Source: Microstegium vimineum
Lineage: Eukaryota; Streptophyta; Magnoliopsida; Poales; Poaceae
Assembly: GCA_022036555.1 (NCBI GenBank)
Contig: CM039126.1
Coordinates: forward strand, 11,018,079 to 11,082,078
DNA length: 64,000 bases
Direction: 5' to 3'
The notes under the pieces were generated by a model. That model saw only the letters and a list, made by a program, of their open reading frames with translations, ran no database searches and was not told the origin of the DNA. Shown piece after piece: positions 47,437 to 58,498 of this stretch (within the stretch, counting starts at the first letter, position 1; every line of letters starts with the position of its first letter). The position numbers and the translations under genes were made by a program.

Positions 47437-47443
47437 TTATATA
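47437..47443 (-). promoter_or_regulatory. TATA box of TPP
   Basis: TATATAA on the minus strand, about 195 bases upstream of the ATG. The leader between them is GC-rich and has no earlier ATG. Confidence 0.7.
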
Positions 47444-47444
47444 G

Positions 47445-48048
47445 AGCGGACTGGCATCTCGGCGGCAGTTGCTGTTCACATACTTGGGCGGAGGTTGCAC
47501 GCTTTGCGGCCGTCCGATCGTGCCATGCCATCAATAATGTACGTGCAGGTGCAGCGTCTTTTCCCTGTCTTGGAGACGTCATATTTTCAAAAACAACCTC
47601 GACTCCGATGAAAGAAAGGCAGCCCCGTTCTCGCGAGACGACGGCAATGACCTGTGCTCCGAGGCGGAATACACACCGCAACACCAATGTTGTATAGCTC
47701 GTTGCGAGAGTTGACTCCATGCTTGCATCCTAACGTGCACATACGGGATTTATTTGAACACCAAATCCGTCTTCACTTACATATCTCCCCGCGTCCTCGC
47801 TCTTCCCCTCATCCATCCCAAACTCGCTTTATCCTCGTCCTCGATTCGGGTGCGCCCGAGATGTCCACTCGGACCGCACGTAGGAAGAAGGGCTCGACAC
47901 CGTCAGCATTGGCTACGACAGCTGTGACGTCCCCAACGGTCGCGGTGGCTGCTCGGTGATGTCAGCTCGCTCCCTCAGTCATGGTGGCGGCTCGGTGCCG
48001 ATGACCATCTCTCTCGATCGTGGTGGAGGTTGATCACGGCAAGGGAGA
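47445..48048. other. TPP upstream region
   Basis: Contains the presumed TPP promoter. A CACTA begins about 600 bases upstream of the TATA box. No other gene is recognised. Confidence 0.45.
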
Positions 48049-48099
48049 CACTACTACAGAATATACAGAATAGGTATTCACTGTCGACACATCACTACC

Positions 48100-48317
48100 G
48101 GTTTTGTTTGGGTCGACAGTGATGCTCCGGTACATGCTCTGACAGACCCCTAATTATTGGGGGCAGGGGCTGAACCGGCAGTGAAACTCTTGAACCGGCA
48201 GTGATGCTTCTCGGCCCTATCACTGCCGGTTCAAGCCGCATCACTGCCGGTTCAAGCCACCAACCGGCAATGATGAGGAGTTTCATTGTCGGTTCGTGGC
48301 TAGAACCGACAGTGATG
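48100..48317. repeat. CACTA-B left terminal motif array
   Basis: About eight units of AACCGGCAGTGATG / CATCACTGCCGGTT in mixed orientation, some with GACAGTGATG variants. Confidence 0.9.
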
Positions 48318-48327
48318 TTGTGTACAG

Positions 48328-48334
48328 TATAAAA
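48328..48334 (+). promoter_or_regulatory. TATA box for the CACTA-B TNP2 gene
   Basis: TATAAAA directly after the terminal array, followed by a pyrimidine-rich leader (48350-48480) and an AT-rich intron with acceptor TCTGTGCAG before the ATG. Confidence 0.7.
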
Positions 48335-49007
48335 CACACGATCTCCTCTCCCACCTCTGCCCCAACAGTACAGAACAGTGCGTGAGGAGCTCCCTCTCTC
48401 CATTGTTGCGGCTGGTGGATTTCTTGAACTCCATTGTTGGCTCCTCTTCACTCTCGGATCCTCATATCTTCTTGCTCTTGGTTAGTAACAAGCATATTTC
48501 TTTAGAATTGTTGGTTTACATTGTTTTTGTGTGTAAATTCATAGTTTAGAGCTATGTTATTTTTCATGATCAAGAAGAGGGTTGTTGTAATTTGTGTTCA
48601 TTTTTTTAGCTTTTAGATCCTAAATTACTTAGAAAAATTGTTGCACTTTATTTTTATTGGATAATTATTGTCCAATCATTGAGTAGTTAGGTTCGAAAGA
48701 TTCGTCTCAAAATTATGGATAAAAATTGTAATTAATTATATTTATTACTTACATTTAATACTTCATGCATGCATTTAAAGATTTGATGGGATGTGAAATA
48801 GATTCGGTATTTATTACTTACATTTAATACTCCATGCATGTATTTAATACTTACATTTAATACTCCATGCATCTATTGTTATCTATTTGTTGTCTCACTT
48901 TTTATAGCGCGGTCAAATTCAAATTATATCGAAGAATATTGTTCAGAAAAGCTCTTATTAATATGTTCCTATGTTTTCTCTGCTCTGCTCATTTTATCTG
49001 TGCAGAC

Positions 49008-52000
49008 ATGGCTCGAGGGTGGATGTACGATCTGTCATGTACAAACCCACGATACTTGACAGGAATCGACGATTTCATCAAACGAGCTAGAGCCAATCCT
49101 GGGGACTCAAATCTTGTATTCTGTCCATGCAAAGACTGAAAAAATAGGGCGACGTGGAACATATACGATTGCACTTGATCACAAGGGGGTTCATGAGGAA
49201 CTACACGATTTGGACTTTGCATGGGGAGGTTGGTCAAAATGTTGCACAAGAAAGCAATGATGATGTGTCCATGCCTAGTGTATCCCTGAATGCATTATTG
49301 CCTATTCATGATTACACAGATGAACATGTGCCTACCAATGATGATGTATTTATGAATACATTAGCTGATGACACAAAGGAAAATGATGGCATTTCACAGC
49401 TTCTACATGACGTGCATGGGGGATTCCTTAGTGCTTCACAGTTGAAAAAACTAGAGACCATGAGAAAGGATGAAAAAACACCATTGTATCCAACCTGTCC
49501 AATAAGCAAACTAGAAGCCAACATCATGTTATTGGAGTTCAAATCAACGAATGGGTTGAGTGATAAAGGCTTCGATAACTTATTAGATATACTTCATAAA
49601 CTGTTCCTGAAGGGTACCGAGTTAGCAGAAAAGACTTACCTGGCCAAGAAAATGATTTTCCCAATTGGCCTCGAGGTTGAGAAAATCCACACGTGTTTCA
49701 ACGACTGCATATTGTACCGTGGAGAGAAATACAAAGACTTGGATGCATGTCCCAAGTGTAAAACTCCCCGATACAAACAAGGACCATCAAATGAAGGAAG
49801 CAAGACCAGAGGAGGGCCGGTCAAATCCGTGTGATATTTTTCTATAGCTCCACGAGTGCACAGGTTGTTTGCAAATGCAAAGTCAGCCAAGCTGTTGCGT
49901 TGGCACGGCGAAGAGCGAAAGAAAGATTCAATGTTGAGGCACCTTGTCGATGGGTCGGACTGGAGGACTATCAACACTATGTTCTATAAGAACATCGGTG
50001 GAGAGGTAAGGCATCTGTGGTTAGCTTTGAGCACAGATGGAATGAATCCATTTGACCAGGTTAGAACCAATCATAGCACTTGGCCAGTGACGCTATGTAT
50101 ATACAACCTTCCACCCTGGCTATGTATGAAACGGTCATACGTCCAGATACCACTACTAATCCAAGGGCCAAGACAACCTGGTAATGATATCGATGTGCTT
50201 CTAGAACCAGTGATCGATGAACTACTACAGATGTGGGAGACGGGTGTGAAGGATGTTTGGGATGAGTACAAAAAAGAACATGTCACGATAAAGGCTGTAC
50301 TTATCGCTACAATCACCGACCTACCAGGGCGAGGTTGCTTGTCTGGAGAGAAGACAAAAGGATACACTGGGTGTGTGGAGTGCTTGGACGGGACTGATGC
50401 TACACATCTACCAGAAAACAGGAAGATGGTCTACATGGGACATCGTAGGTTACTACGCCGTGATCACCCTTACCGCAGGAATACAAAAGATTTTAATGGG
50501 ACAACTGAGAAACGTGGACCTCCAAAGTATCGAGACGGAAAACAGATGCTTCAACAATTAAGCAAACTCACAAATGTTGTCCTTGGGAAGGGGAAGGGGC
50601 AGTACCTGCGCCAACCGATAGTATCTGGAAGAAAAAATTAATCTTCTGGAAACTACCTTATTGGCCACTTTTGAGTGTACGTCACTGTCTTGATCCAATG
50701 CACATAACTAAAAACGTGTGCGGTAACACACTTAACACATTGATGAACACCGGGGGAACAAGCAAGGATTCTCTCGCGACACGCTTGGACATGCAACACC
50801 TGGGCCTCAGGAAGGAGTTGCACCCAGTAACTCTTGAGGATGGCCACTTGAAACTTCCGGTGGCATCATGGACACTGAAAAAGGAGGAAAAAGAAATGCT
50901 TATTTCTTTCTTCAATGATCTCAAAGTACCGAGTGACTACTGTGGGAACCCGAAGAGGCTAGTTAACATGAGAGAACTTAAGTTTAACTATGGTTCTATG
51001 AAGGCCCATGACTGTCATGTCATAATGACTCAGCTGCTCCCAGTTACCCTACGAGGTATCCTCCCTGACGAGGTCCGCGCTCCAATCATAAAGTTGTGTT
51101 CGTTCTTCAACGCGATCTCTGAAAAGGTTATTGAAGGGGGCAAGCTACACCACCTGAAGCAGGAGATAGCCAAGATTCTATGCAGGCTTGAGATGCATTT
51201 CCCACCGACTTACTTTGACATTTCAGTGCATCTACTTGTTCATCTTGTGGATCAAATAAAAGCCCTTGACCCAATGTACCTACACCAGATGTTTCCTTTC
51301 GAGAGGCTGATGAAAGTTTTCAAGCGGTATAGTTAGGAATATATTCAGACCAGAAGGGAGCATGGTAGAAGGATTGTCAACAGAGGAGGCTATTGAGTTC
51401 TCCACATATTATCTGGACATCAAGCGGATCGGAGTTCCAGTATCTCATCACGATGGAAGACTAGGGGCAAAGGAACAATAGGTGAGAAAGCTGTCAAAAT
51501 AGACGAAGTGGTCTCCTTCAGACAAGCACACTTCACTGTTCTCCAGCAGGCTGGCGGTGTGATGACATACATTGATGAGCACAAGCAGTTTCTGCAAAAT
51601 AAGCACATCGGTAGGTCACAGGCTTGGCTTGAGAAAAAACATAAGGAGGAATTCGGTGACTGGTTTTGACGCCAAAGGTTAGGAAGGGTGACGGGATGTC
51701 AGCTTGATCTCTTAGCCCCAGGACCTTCGACTACGATAATGATGTACCAAGGATATCAAATAAATGGTTTTACATTTTACACAAAAAAACAGGACGGCAA
51801 GAGCACCAACCAAAACAGTGGTGTTCGTTTCGACGCCCACGATGAGTATGGCATGGTGGTGGCAACATACTATGGTTTCATAGATGAGATATGGGAGCTA
51901 GACTATGGACATCAGTTGAAAGTTGCTCTTTTCCATTCTCTGTGGGTCCGGCTGAATGAAACCAACACCGACAAGGATGGGTTCACTACCGTTGATCTAT

Positions 52001-52230
52001 CCAAGACCGCATACAGAGATGACAATACAAATGGAAGACGACATGTAGTATTGCAAGGAAAAAGGAAGATTGTCGGTGTCGACGGAGTGACAGACGAAGA
52101 AGAGTACAAAGGTTATGAAGAAATGGATCCTTTTGGGGCGGACGTTACCCTACATGTCCTTGAAGAGGGTGACGAACCTGCTTACCTCCGGAGTGATCAC
52201 GATGAGGCCATCATCGTGCCTGCACCGTGA
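49008..52230 (+). pseudogene. CACTA-B TNP2-type transposase, broken
   Basis: The ATG at 49008 opens the transposase-associated domain (RGWMYDLSCTNPRYLTGIDD, with FCPCKD). A TGA at 49138 and a one-base shift follow at the second cysteine pair. An acidic linker and LAKKMIFPIGLEVEKIHTCFNDC lead to the transposase core (50015-50640: NPFDQVRTNHSTWPVTLCIY, DLPGRGCLSGEKTKGYTGC) and HCLDPMHITKNVCGN. The DUF4218 part (KAHDCHVIMTQLLPVTLRG, LHQMFPFERLMKVFKRYS) ends in a TAG at 51334-51336. A DUF4216-like C-terminus (QNSGVRFDAHDEYG to IIVPAP) closes the frame at 52230. At least five breaks in frame or stops make it inactive. It is collinear with CACTA-A TNP2 but clearly diverged from it. Confidence 0.88.
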
Positions 52231-52350
52231 ATAGTTAGAGTATCATAATCTATGTAATCCTTAATGAAATGTTGTTTTAGTAATTTGAGGTCATATGGAT
52301 TTGTAGATATTGTTGAGTTGTATCACGTTGTTGATTGATGTATGCCATGT

Positions 52351-52720
52351 CAAAAGGGAATTCAAAAACTATAAAGAATTAGACCTTGAGTGCATAAGCA
52401 ATAATGTAGAGCTCCTCAAAACTAGCAAAAGCTATTTTGGAAGATTTTCAACTTCTATTCAAATTTTTGGAGTAATTAGAAAGGGGGTAATTGAATTTTA
52501 AACCCTTATTCAAATTCAAAAGGGAATTCAAAAACTATAAAGAATTAGACCTTGAGTGTATAAGCAATAATGTAGACCTCCTCAAAACTAGCAAAAGCTA
52601 TTTTGGAAGATTTTCAACTTCTATTCAAATTTTTGGAGTAATTAGAAAGGGGGTAATTGAATTTTAAACCCTTATTCAAATTCAAAAAGGAATTCAAAAA
52701 CTATAAAGAATTTGAATATG
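52351..52720 (+). repeat. 166 bp tandem repeat
   Basis: Two full copies start at 52351 and 52517, each beginning CAAAAGGGAATTCAAAAACT. A third copy of about 35 bases starts at 52683. Copies are nearly identical (for example GAGTGCATAAG versus GAGTGTATAAG). It lies between the TNP2 stop and the internal array. Confidence 0.92.
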
Positions 52721-52851
52721 CTCCTTCAGCAAAAGTTGTAGAGAATGAAAAATTATGCAACTTCTATGCTTGGAATTTTTCAAGTTATATTAAAAAATCA
52801 GGAGTAATTTGAATTCTAAAGGATAGGGCAAATTTAAAAAAAATCACATAT

Positions 52852-53054
52852 CACTGCCGGTTACTAAGGAACCGGCAGTGATGTGCCTCTATCACTGCCG
52901 GTTCTAATAACCAACCGGCAGTAATGCGGAGTCATCACTGCCGGTTCAAAACAACCGACACTGATGAGGAGTCATCAGTGCCGGTTCTTATTTCAAACCG
53001 GCAGTGATATGGGACATCACTGCCGGATTGTAATACGAACTGGCACTGATGAGC
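52852..53054. repeat. Internal copy of the CACTA-B subterminal motif array
   Basis: About eight CATCACTGCCGGTT / AACCGGCAGTGATG units in alternating orientation, of the same type as at both ends. They are followed directly by a TATA-like element and a GC-rich leader. Confidence 0.92.
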
Positions 53055-53058
53055 CACC

Positions 53059-53068
53059 CTATTTAAAG
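53059..53068 (+). promoter_or_regulatory. TATA-like element for the CACTA-B TNP1 gene
   Basis: CTATTTAAAG at the end of the internal array, about 25 bases before the GC-rich leader starting near 53090. Confidence 0.6.
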
Positions 53069-53089
53069 AACTAGCGCGCGTTCGAAAAT

Positions 53090-54033
53090 TTGAGACGCAC
53101 ACCCATTCCACACTTAGGCATTCTGCTCGAGCCCGAGCTCGCCACTGCACGTCATCGCCGCCCCCTGGACCTCGACGACCTCGACGCCGCGAGGAGTTCC
53201 CGCCACTGCACGTCGCCGCCATTGCACGCCGTTGCCGCCCGCTCTGCTCGACGTCGCCTAGGACCTTGCCGGCCGTCATGACATCGCTGGCCGCCACGTC
53301 CACACCGTAGGAGCACAGGAGCAGGAGCACATGCTGCCCAGAGCACAGGAGCGCAGGAGCACGTACAGGAGCGCAAAATCTGGCCCTAACCTCCACCTGG
53401 TGAGCTCCATGTCCACGCACCGAAGGTGTTCGACGAAATGTGTACATGGATCTGCCCTGCTTTTGCTTTCTTGCTTGGCATGGAGATAGATGAGGAGATG
53501 AAGGAGGGAGAGAAAAGGTAAGGAGGGAGAGATAGAGGAGGAGAGGAGGAGGGAGAGATAAAGAGAGATAGATTAGAGAGATAGAGATAGAGATAGAGAT
53601 AGAGATAGAGATAGATTAGAGAGATAGAGAGATAGAGAGAGATGGAGATTAGAGAGATAGAGAGAGATAGAGATTAGAGAGATAGAGATAGAGATTAGAG
53701 AGATAGAGAGATGTATAATACTTATAGATAGATGGCAAATTTCATGACTAATCTATATACTTGTCAATATTTTGTGGAGGCACATTTTGTGGAGATGCAT
53801 GATTCATATTCATATTGATGTATAGCATGACTTATAGATAGATGGCAAAATTTTATATCATATATACATGGCTTTATATTGTGACATAGCATGACTTGTA
53901 CCTATGAGCTAATACCAATATCCTTGTATATACTTTTAGCACAATTTGTGTATAGCATGACTTATGACATGAGTCTAAATAATGAAATGTCTGATTCTAT
54001 CTACCTATGAGCTAATACTAATAATCGAAATTC
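53090..54033 (+). other. Leader and intron of the CACTA-B TNP1 gene, with AGAGATAG microsatellite
   Basis: 53100-53400 is a GC-rich leader with CGTCGCCGCC and GGAGCACAGGAGC phrases. 53515-53712 is a purine microsatellite built from GAGATA and GAGAGATAGA units. The rest is AT-rich, with three related phrases around GCATGACTTATAGATAGATGG. No protein is recognised. Confidence 0.6.
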
Positions 54034-57000
54034 ATGTCCAGAAACATGACAATTAAGCGCCGATTCACTACCCGTCGCCCTGCGACTGAAGCGCCACAGG
54101 ATCCAACTAGTGGTGGCGGTGCTGAACGTGACCAAGGAGCCGATGACAACCAGCAAGGGGATCAAAGACCATGGAGCTAGAACAAGGAGATGAGGTAATA
54201 ACTTAGGTCATACCTAAAAACACGGTAGAGCTAGCCAGAAAAGTTTGATGGGGACTTATTTATAAATTTTGAAGCAGGTTCCACCGGAAGGTCCAAGTAT
54301 TGGTGAGGGTACCAGCAGGACCAAGCGTGGTGCAACAAAGCTACCTCAGACAAGTAGACGCTGGCACATCTCTCAGTTTGACCAAGTAGGGGAGCCGATG
54401 GAGCCTATTAAAGCATTGGGCCCATACAAGAGTACCATTGGGGCACTTGTAAGGGACTTCATCCCGATCAAATACAAGAAGTGGAATGGCAGTGAGCAAG
54501 ACCCATGGAGGGTTCCAGAAAGTGAGAAGGAACTAGTTTGGAACAAGCTCAAACGGTCTTTCACTTTCCCTAATGATTGTGATGAGGCGACAGTCAAGAA
54601 GAAGGCCAAGGAAATCATGGGTCACTCCTTCAAGAATTTCAAGGGAAAGTTGCACAAGCTTATCAAGGAAGAAAAAGAACCAAATTTTGCGGGAGGTGAA
54701 TTCAGCAAACAGAGGGACTTCTGGGAGGAGTTCAAGGCTTACAAGCTATCCGAAGAGGCAGCAAGCGAAAGAAATAAAGCAAACTCGCTTAGGGCAAATA
54801 ATCCTCACCGCCTAGGATCGCGTGGGTATGTAAGGAAGATTCCGGAATGGGACGCCCGAGTCGATGAACTAGAGCGGAGCGGCGTTACGCCTCAGACAAG
54901 CGATTGGCAGCCCAGATCAGTGAACTACCTACTCGCAAGGGGCACAATACAATGCTGACGGGAGCCTTTCCGGTAGAGCTGAACCCGTCACCGATCTCCT
55001 ACAGAAGATTTCCATGATCACTGAGGAAGTGAATAGAGGGGCCCACAAGTCTGATAGAGAAAATGACGTGCTCACGCAAGCACTTGAAAACAAGGAGCAC
55101 CCCGGTCGCACTAGAGGAGTCAGGGTAATTCCTTGGGAGAAAGCATTTGAAGGTGAATCCGCTTCCTATAGGAGCTGGGCAAGGGCTAGAACGCAAAGAG
55201 AAGAGGAGTTCCAAAGGATGCGAGAGGAGCTAGAATAGAGCATGGAAGCACGGATAGCTGCTCAAGTGGTGAGCGCTATGCAAACCATGTGTTCGAGTCA
55301 AGGGCCGCATGCAATCCCGGCTTTGAATAGCCCAGTGCCCGGCAAGGGCCGCAGTAACTGTGGCTCAACCCTATGCCTGACGATGAAGAGGTCAATGCTC
55401 CTCATCCGGTGGATGACATCAAAGAACCTGTGAATGTAAGGTTGTACATCCGTCAGCAGTGGACCAAAGACAAGGTGGCAGTCGGACAAACATTTCCTAG
55501 AGGAGAGAACATCATTCATGGCAAGTCAGTGCCACTCAGGTATGCCAGGGTCAGCATTGATAAGATATTGGACAAGAAGTACAATAAGATACATATTGAT
55601 TTCTCAGTGGAGGAAGATAGGCCGCGTCTAGTTCACAACTTGGACACTCATGTCGCTTGGCGCAAACGCTTCATCAAGCTAGATGACCAACCATCTTCGG
55701 ATGATGATTATGACAGTGAATCATCCCGGTCGCCTCCGCCAAGAGGTTTCTCTCCTCGTCAAGATCCACCGACACCTCCTCCACCATCAAAGGAGAAAAC
55801 TCCTCCTCCACCGCCAAAGGAGAAGACTCCTCCTCCTCCTCCACCAGCTTCAAAGTCCTCAGGACTGCGATCTCGACGGCCTAGCGCTAGATCAGGTTCG
55901 ACTTCGCATCAGAAGACGTCATCAGCTTCGGTTGATAAAGATCCCAAGACGACTAGTAAAAGGCGGAAGCCGTCGCCGACTAAGGACGAGATTCTACGAG
56001 CTCAGATTGCAGAAAAAGTAGCCAAACTTGCCTTGTTTGAACGATTGGCTTATATACCCAAGTACTTATCACAGAGCCAATTTGAAAGGCAAATAAAAAA
56101 TAAGGGTAATCAAGAAAGAGCTAGAGAAATACACACCACCGATTTGCTACAGATACAGAACTTGTCCAGGGAATTGAATATAAGCATGGAGGAGGCCGAA
56201 AATCTCTATTACGGAAAAACCGAATTTCAAAACGCCACGGTTGTATACAAGTTTGAACTAGGCAAGCCTATGGTCGTCAGCCAAGAAGAGTATAGAAATT
56301 TGCCGACAAACATGCGATAGTTGCATGATTATTATATCATAGATAGTAACGGCAGCAAAGACAAGAATGCAACCTTTGAAGTACGCATCCCTTCTTGTCT
56401 GATTTTTAATGATCCTGAAGAAGTTGTGCATACTATTTATTATGAAGATCTCTTTCAACTCTTTCAACGACGCTCGCTGGATGCGCAGATTATGATGTTA
56501 TGGACTGTGTAAGTACCATACCCTAACAACGTTATAATAAACTATGTGATCTGCATTTGAATATATCCATGTTTATTTTGCAGGTGTATGGCAAAATTAT
56601 GCATTAAACAGCGAAAGAGCCATTTTGACTTCCTGGACCCCATCTTGGTAAATGAGACAACATGCAAAGCCAGTCTCACAGATCCCTATGTATCAAAAAG
56701 TTTGAAGATTGAGTTTGAAAGAATGTTCTCAATCCAGAAATCAAACGCACTGCTAACCTACAACTGGGAGTATGTGTTTCTCGACCCTTACTTAAGTGTT
56801 TTTTTCTTGATATTGCATTCAATAACATGGACTTTGTGATTGCAGCAACCATTACGTCTTCGTAGATATAAGTCTTAGAGATTCAACTATCGAGGTGTGG
56901 GACTCAAAGAAGAAGCCACTTAATCTTATCAACCCCCTAGTCACAGTGCTAAATAAGTAAGTGAACTCAATATCACAACACTTTTCAATCACATATGATA

Positions 57001-57495
57001 TTGTAATTAATGTCCTCAGCCTTCACACTTCGTTTACATTGTCACATAGAATGAAGGCGTTACCTGATTGGAAAAATATGGAGCCTAGGATGCAAAATAA
57101 ATGGAGAGCCCCATTCAAAGTGCAGTATATGGAGGGGGTCAGGACCCTAGATCAACCAATGGGGAACAACGAATGTGGGTTCTATGTGATGTGGGCAACG
57201 CTTTGCTACTTTGGTGCAAAACTAGGAATCAGAGATTCTATGGTACGTATGCGTCTCATTTTAATTCTATTATTTTATCTTACGTATGTGCATCTCAATA
57301 TCATCTTGTATCAATTTACAACGCAAAGAACAGAAGCACAACAGGTTGCTAAATTTTGAGATAAAAGGATTTCAAGAGGAGATAGCGGCTCTTATTCTGG
57401 ACGAGATAGTGTATAGGCAAGGATCTCTAGCCATTGTGAAGAGTAAGACCTTCAAGAAGAACTACGGAAAAGACCGCCTCGAAAGGTTATTGTAA
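54034..57495 (+). pseudogene. CACTA-B TNP1-like gene fused to Ulp1-like cysteine protease domain
   Basis: An N-terminal exon (54034, basic KRRFTTRRP) ends with a TAG just before its donor. The En/Spm-type domain follows at 54276-54955 (ALVRDFIPIKYKKWNG, WNKLKRSFTFPNDCDEATV). A DUF8039-like segment is next (PRGENIIHGKSVPLRYARV), then a Pro-rich hinge of repeated SKEKTPPPP units. The C-terminal Ulp1-like peptidase is spread over exons to 57495. Its triad is present: His in NHYVFVDI (56850-56852), Asp in VWDSKKK (56901-56903) and Cys in NNECGFYVM (57174-57176). Ulp1-type enzymes cut SUMO or related tags. A few stops (near 54178, 54957, 55236 and 56318) break the earlier part. The protease exons look open. 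Confidence 0.78.
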
Positions 57496-57726
57496 TGCGA
57501 CATTTAATTTGATACTTTAAGTTTTGGTTCGATGTTTTGTAATAATAATTATAAATGTGTGATGGGGTTGTATTGTCGCTGGTCCACAACCACCTTCAAT
57601 TCACATCGATATCAAATGGTTCGATAGCAAACACCTCCATGACCTCCCATCCCACCACCTTTACCATAAACCCTAAACCCCAAATGAAAATAAAACAATT
57701 AATAAAATGCAATTTTAAAAAATAAT

Positions 57727-57986
57727 ATCACTGCCAGTTCAATTAAAACCGATAGTGATGGCTCAAGCATCACTGTCTGTTGGTGAAACAAACCGGCAGT
57801 GATGGCTCAAGCATCACTGCCAGTTGGTAACACGAACCGGCAGTGATGCTTGTGCCATCACTGCCGGTTTGGCATAACCGACAGTGATGTCATGGGCTCA
57901 TCACTGCCGAAATGGTTGTGCCAGTTCAAAAACCACCACTGAAGGGGGTTTTTGAACCGGCACTGATTTCGGTTTCTGCAGTAGTG
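57727..57986. repeat. CACTA-B right terminal motif array and terminus
   Basis: About eight AACCGGCAGTGATG-type units, ending in GCAGTAGTG at 57978-57986. Confidence 0.9.
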
Positions 57987-58498
57987 CGAAGTGATGGCGC
58001 CATCGTCCATCGATGGATCTAACAGTATGGTTGATGTTGTCGGGAAGGACCCGCAGCTGGTCTATCGTTTTCTTTGCCTCCACCATTCCAAGAGGCAGCG
58101 TTGCTCCTCTTCGGGTAAGCCAGTTTGGGCCTTGCGGTATGCGAGTCTTGGATTGAGCTCTCAGGAAGACTGGTTTGTGTTGCTCTATGTAAGCGACAAC
58201 GGTCAAAGTGTCCCTCAGGTCTGACGGCAAAACATCCCCAATTGAATAGAATATTCTCTGGACCTCCCCTGCGTTGTGTATTAGAGACGAAGTATCCATT
58301 GACCAGAGGGGGGGTTAATGATTGGAGCTGGGCCTTTGCGTCTTCGGGGAGCGGAGCAGCATGCGCTGGCTGTGGAGTGTCTGCTCCTACTCTGATGACA
58401 TAGTCGTCCAAGAGAAAAGGAACCAAGAGATGAGAAGTCCATTCCTGCAAGAATACACAACAGATCATCAGTAATGAGCTGCACGAACAGACTAGCAA
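57987..58498 (-). pseudogene. Unrecognised coding fragment next to CACTA-B
   Basis: Two overlapping minus-strand frames give protein-like sequence, for example LVPFLLDDYVIRVGADTPQP and FYSIGDVLPSDLRDTLTVVA, then LPLGMVEAKKTIDQLRVLPD. Shared use of both frames suggests one frameshift. The fragment ends at the CACTA border, so the transposon probably interrupted it. The family is not recognised; it could be part of an older retroelement or a host gene. Confidence 0.35.

Larger units (their letters stand above)
48049..57986 (+). mobile_element. CACTA-B, near-complete CACTA element with TNP2 and TNP1/Ulp1 genes
   Basis: The left end is CACTACTACAGAATATAC at 48049; the right end (minus strand) is CACTACTGCAGAAACC at 57986. 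The flanking triplets are AGA (48046-48048) and CGA (57987-57989), two of three bases matching. AACCGGCAGTGATG / CATCACTGCCGGTT arrays fill both ends and also precede the second gene. Order on the plus strand: terminal array, TATA, leader, TNP2, 166 bp tandem repeat, internal array, TATA, TNP1/Ulp1 gene, terminal array. Both genes contain stops, but the 9.9 kb structure is otherwise complete. Confidence 0.9.
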
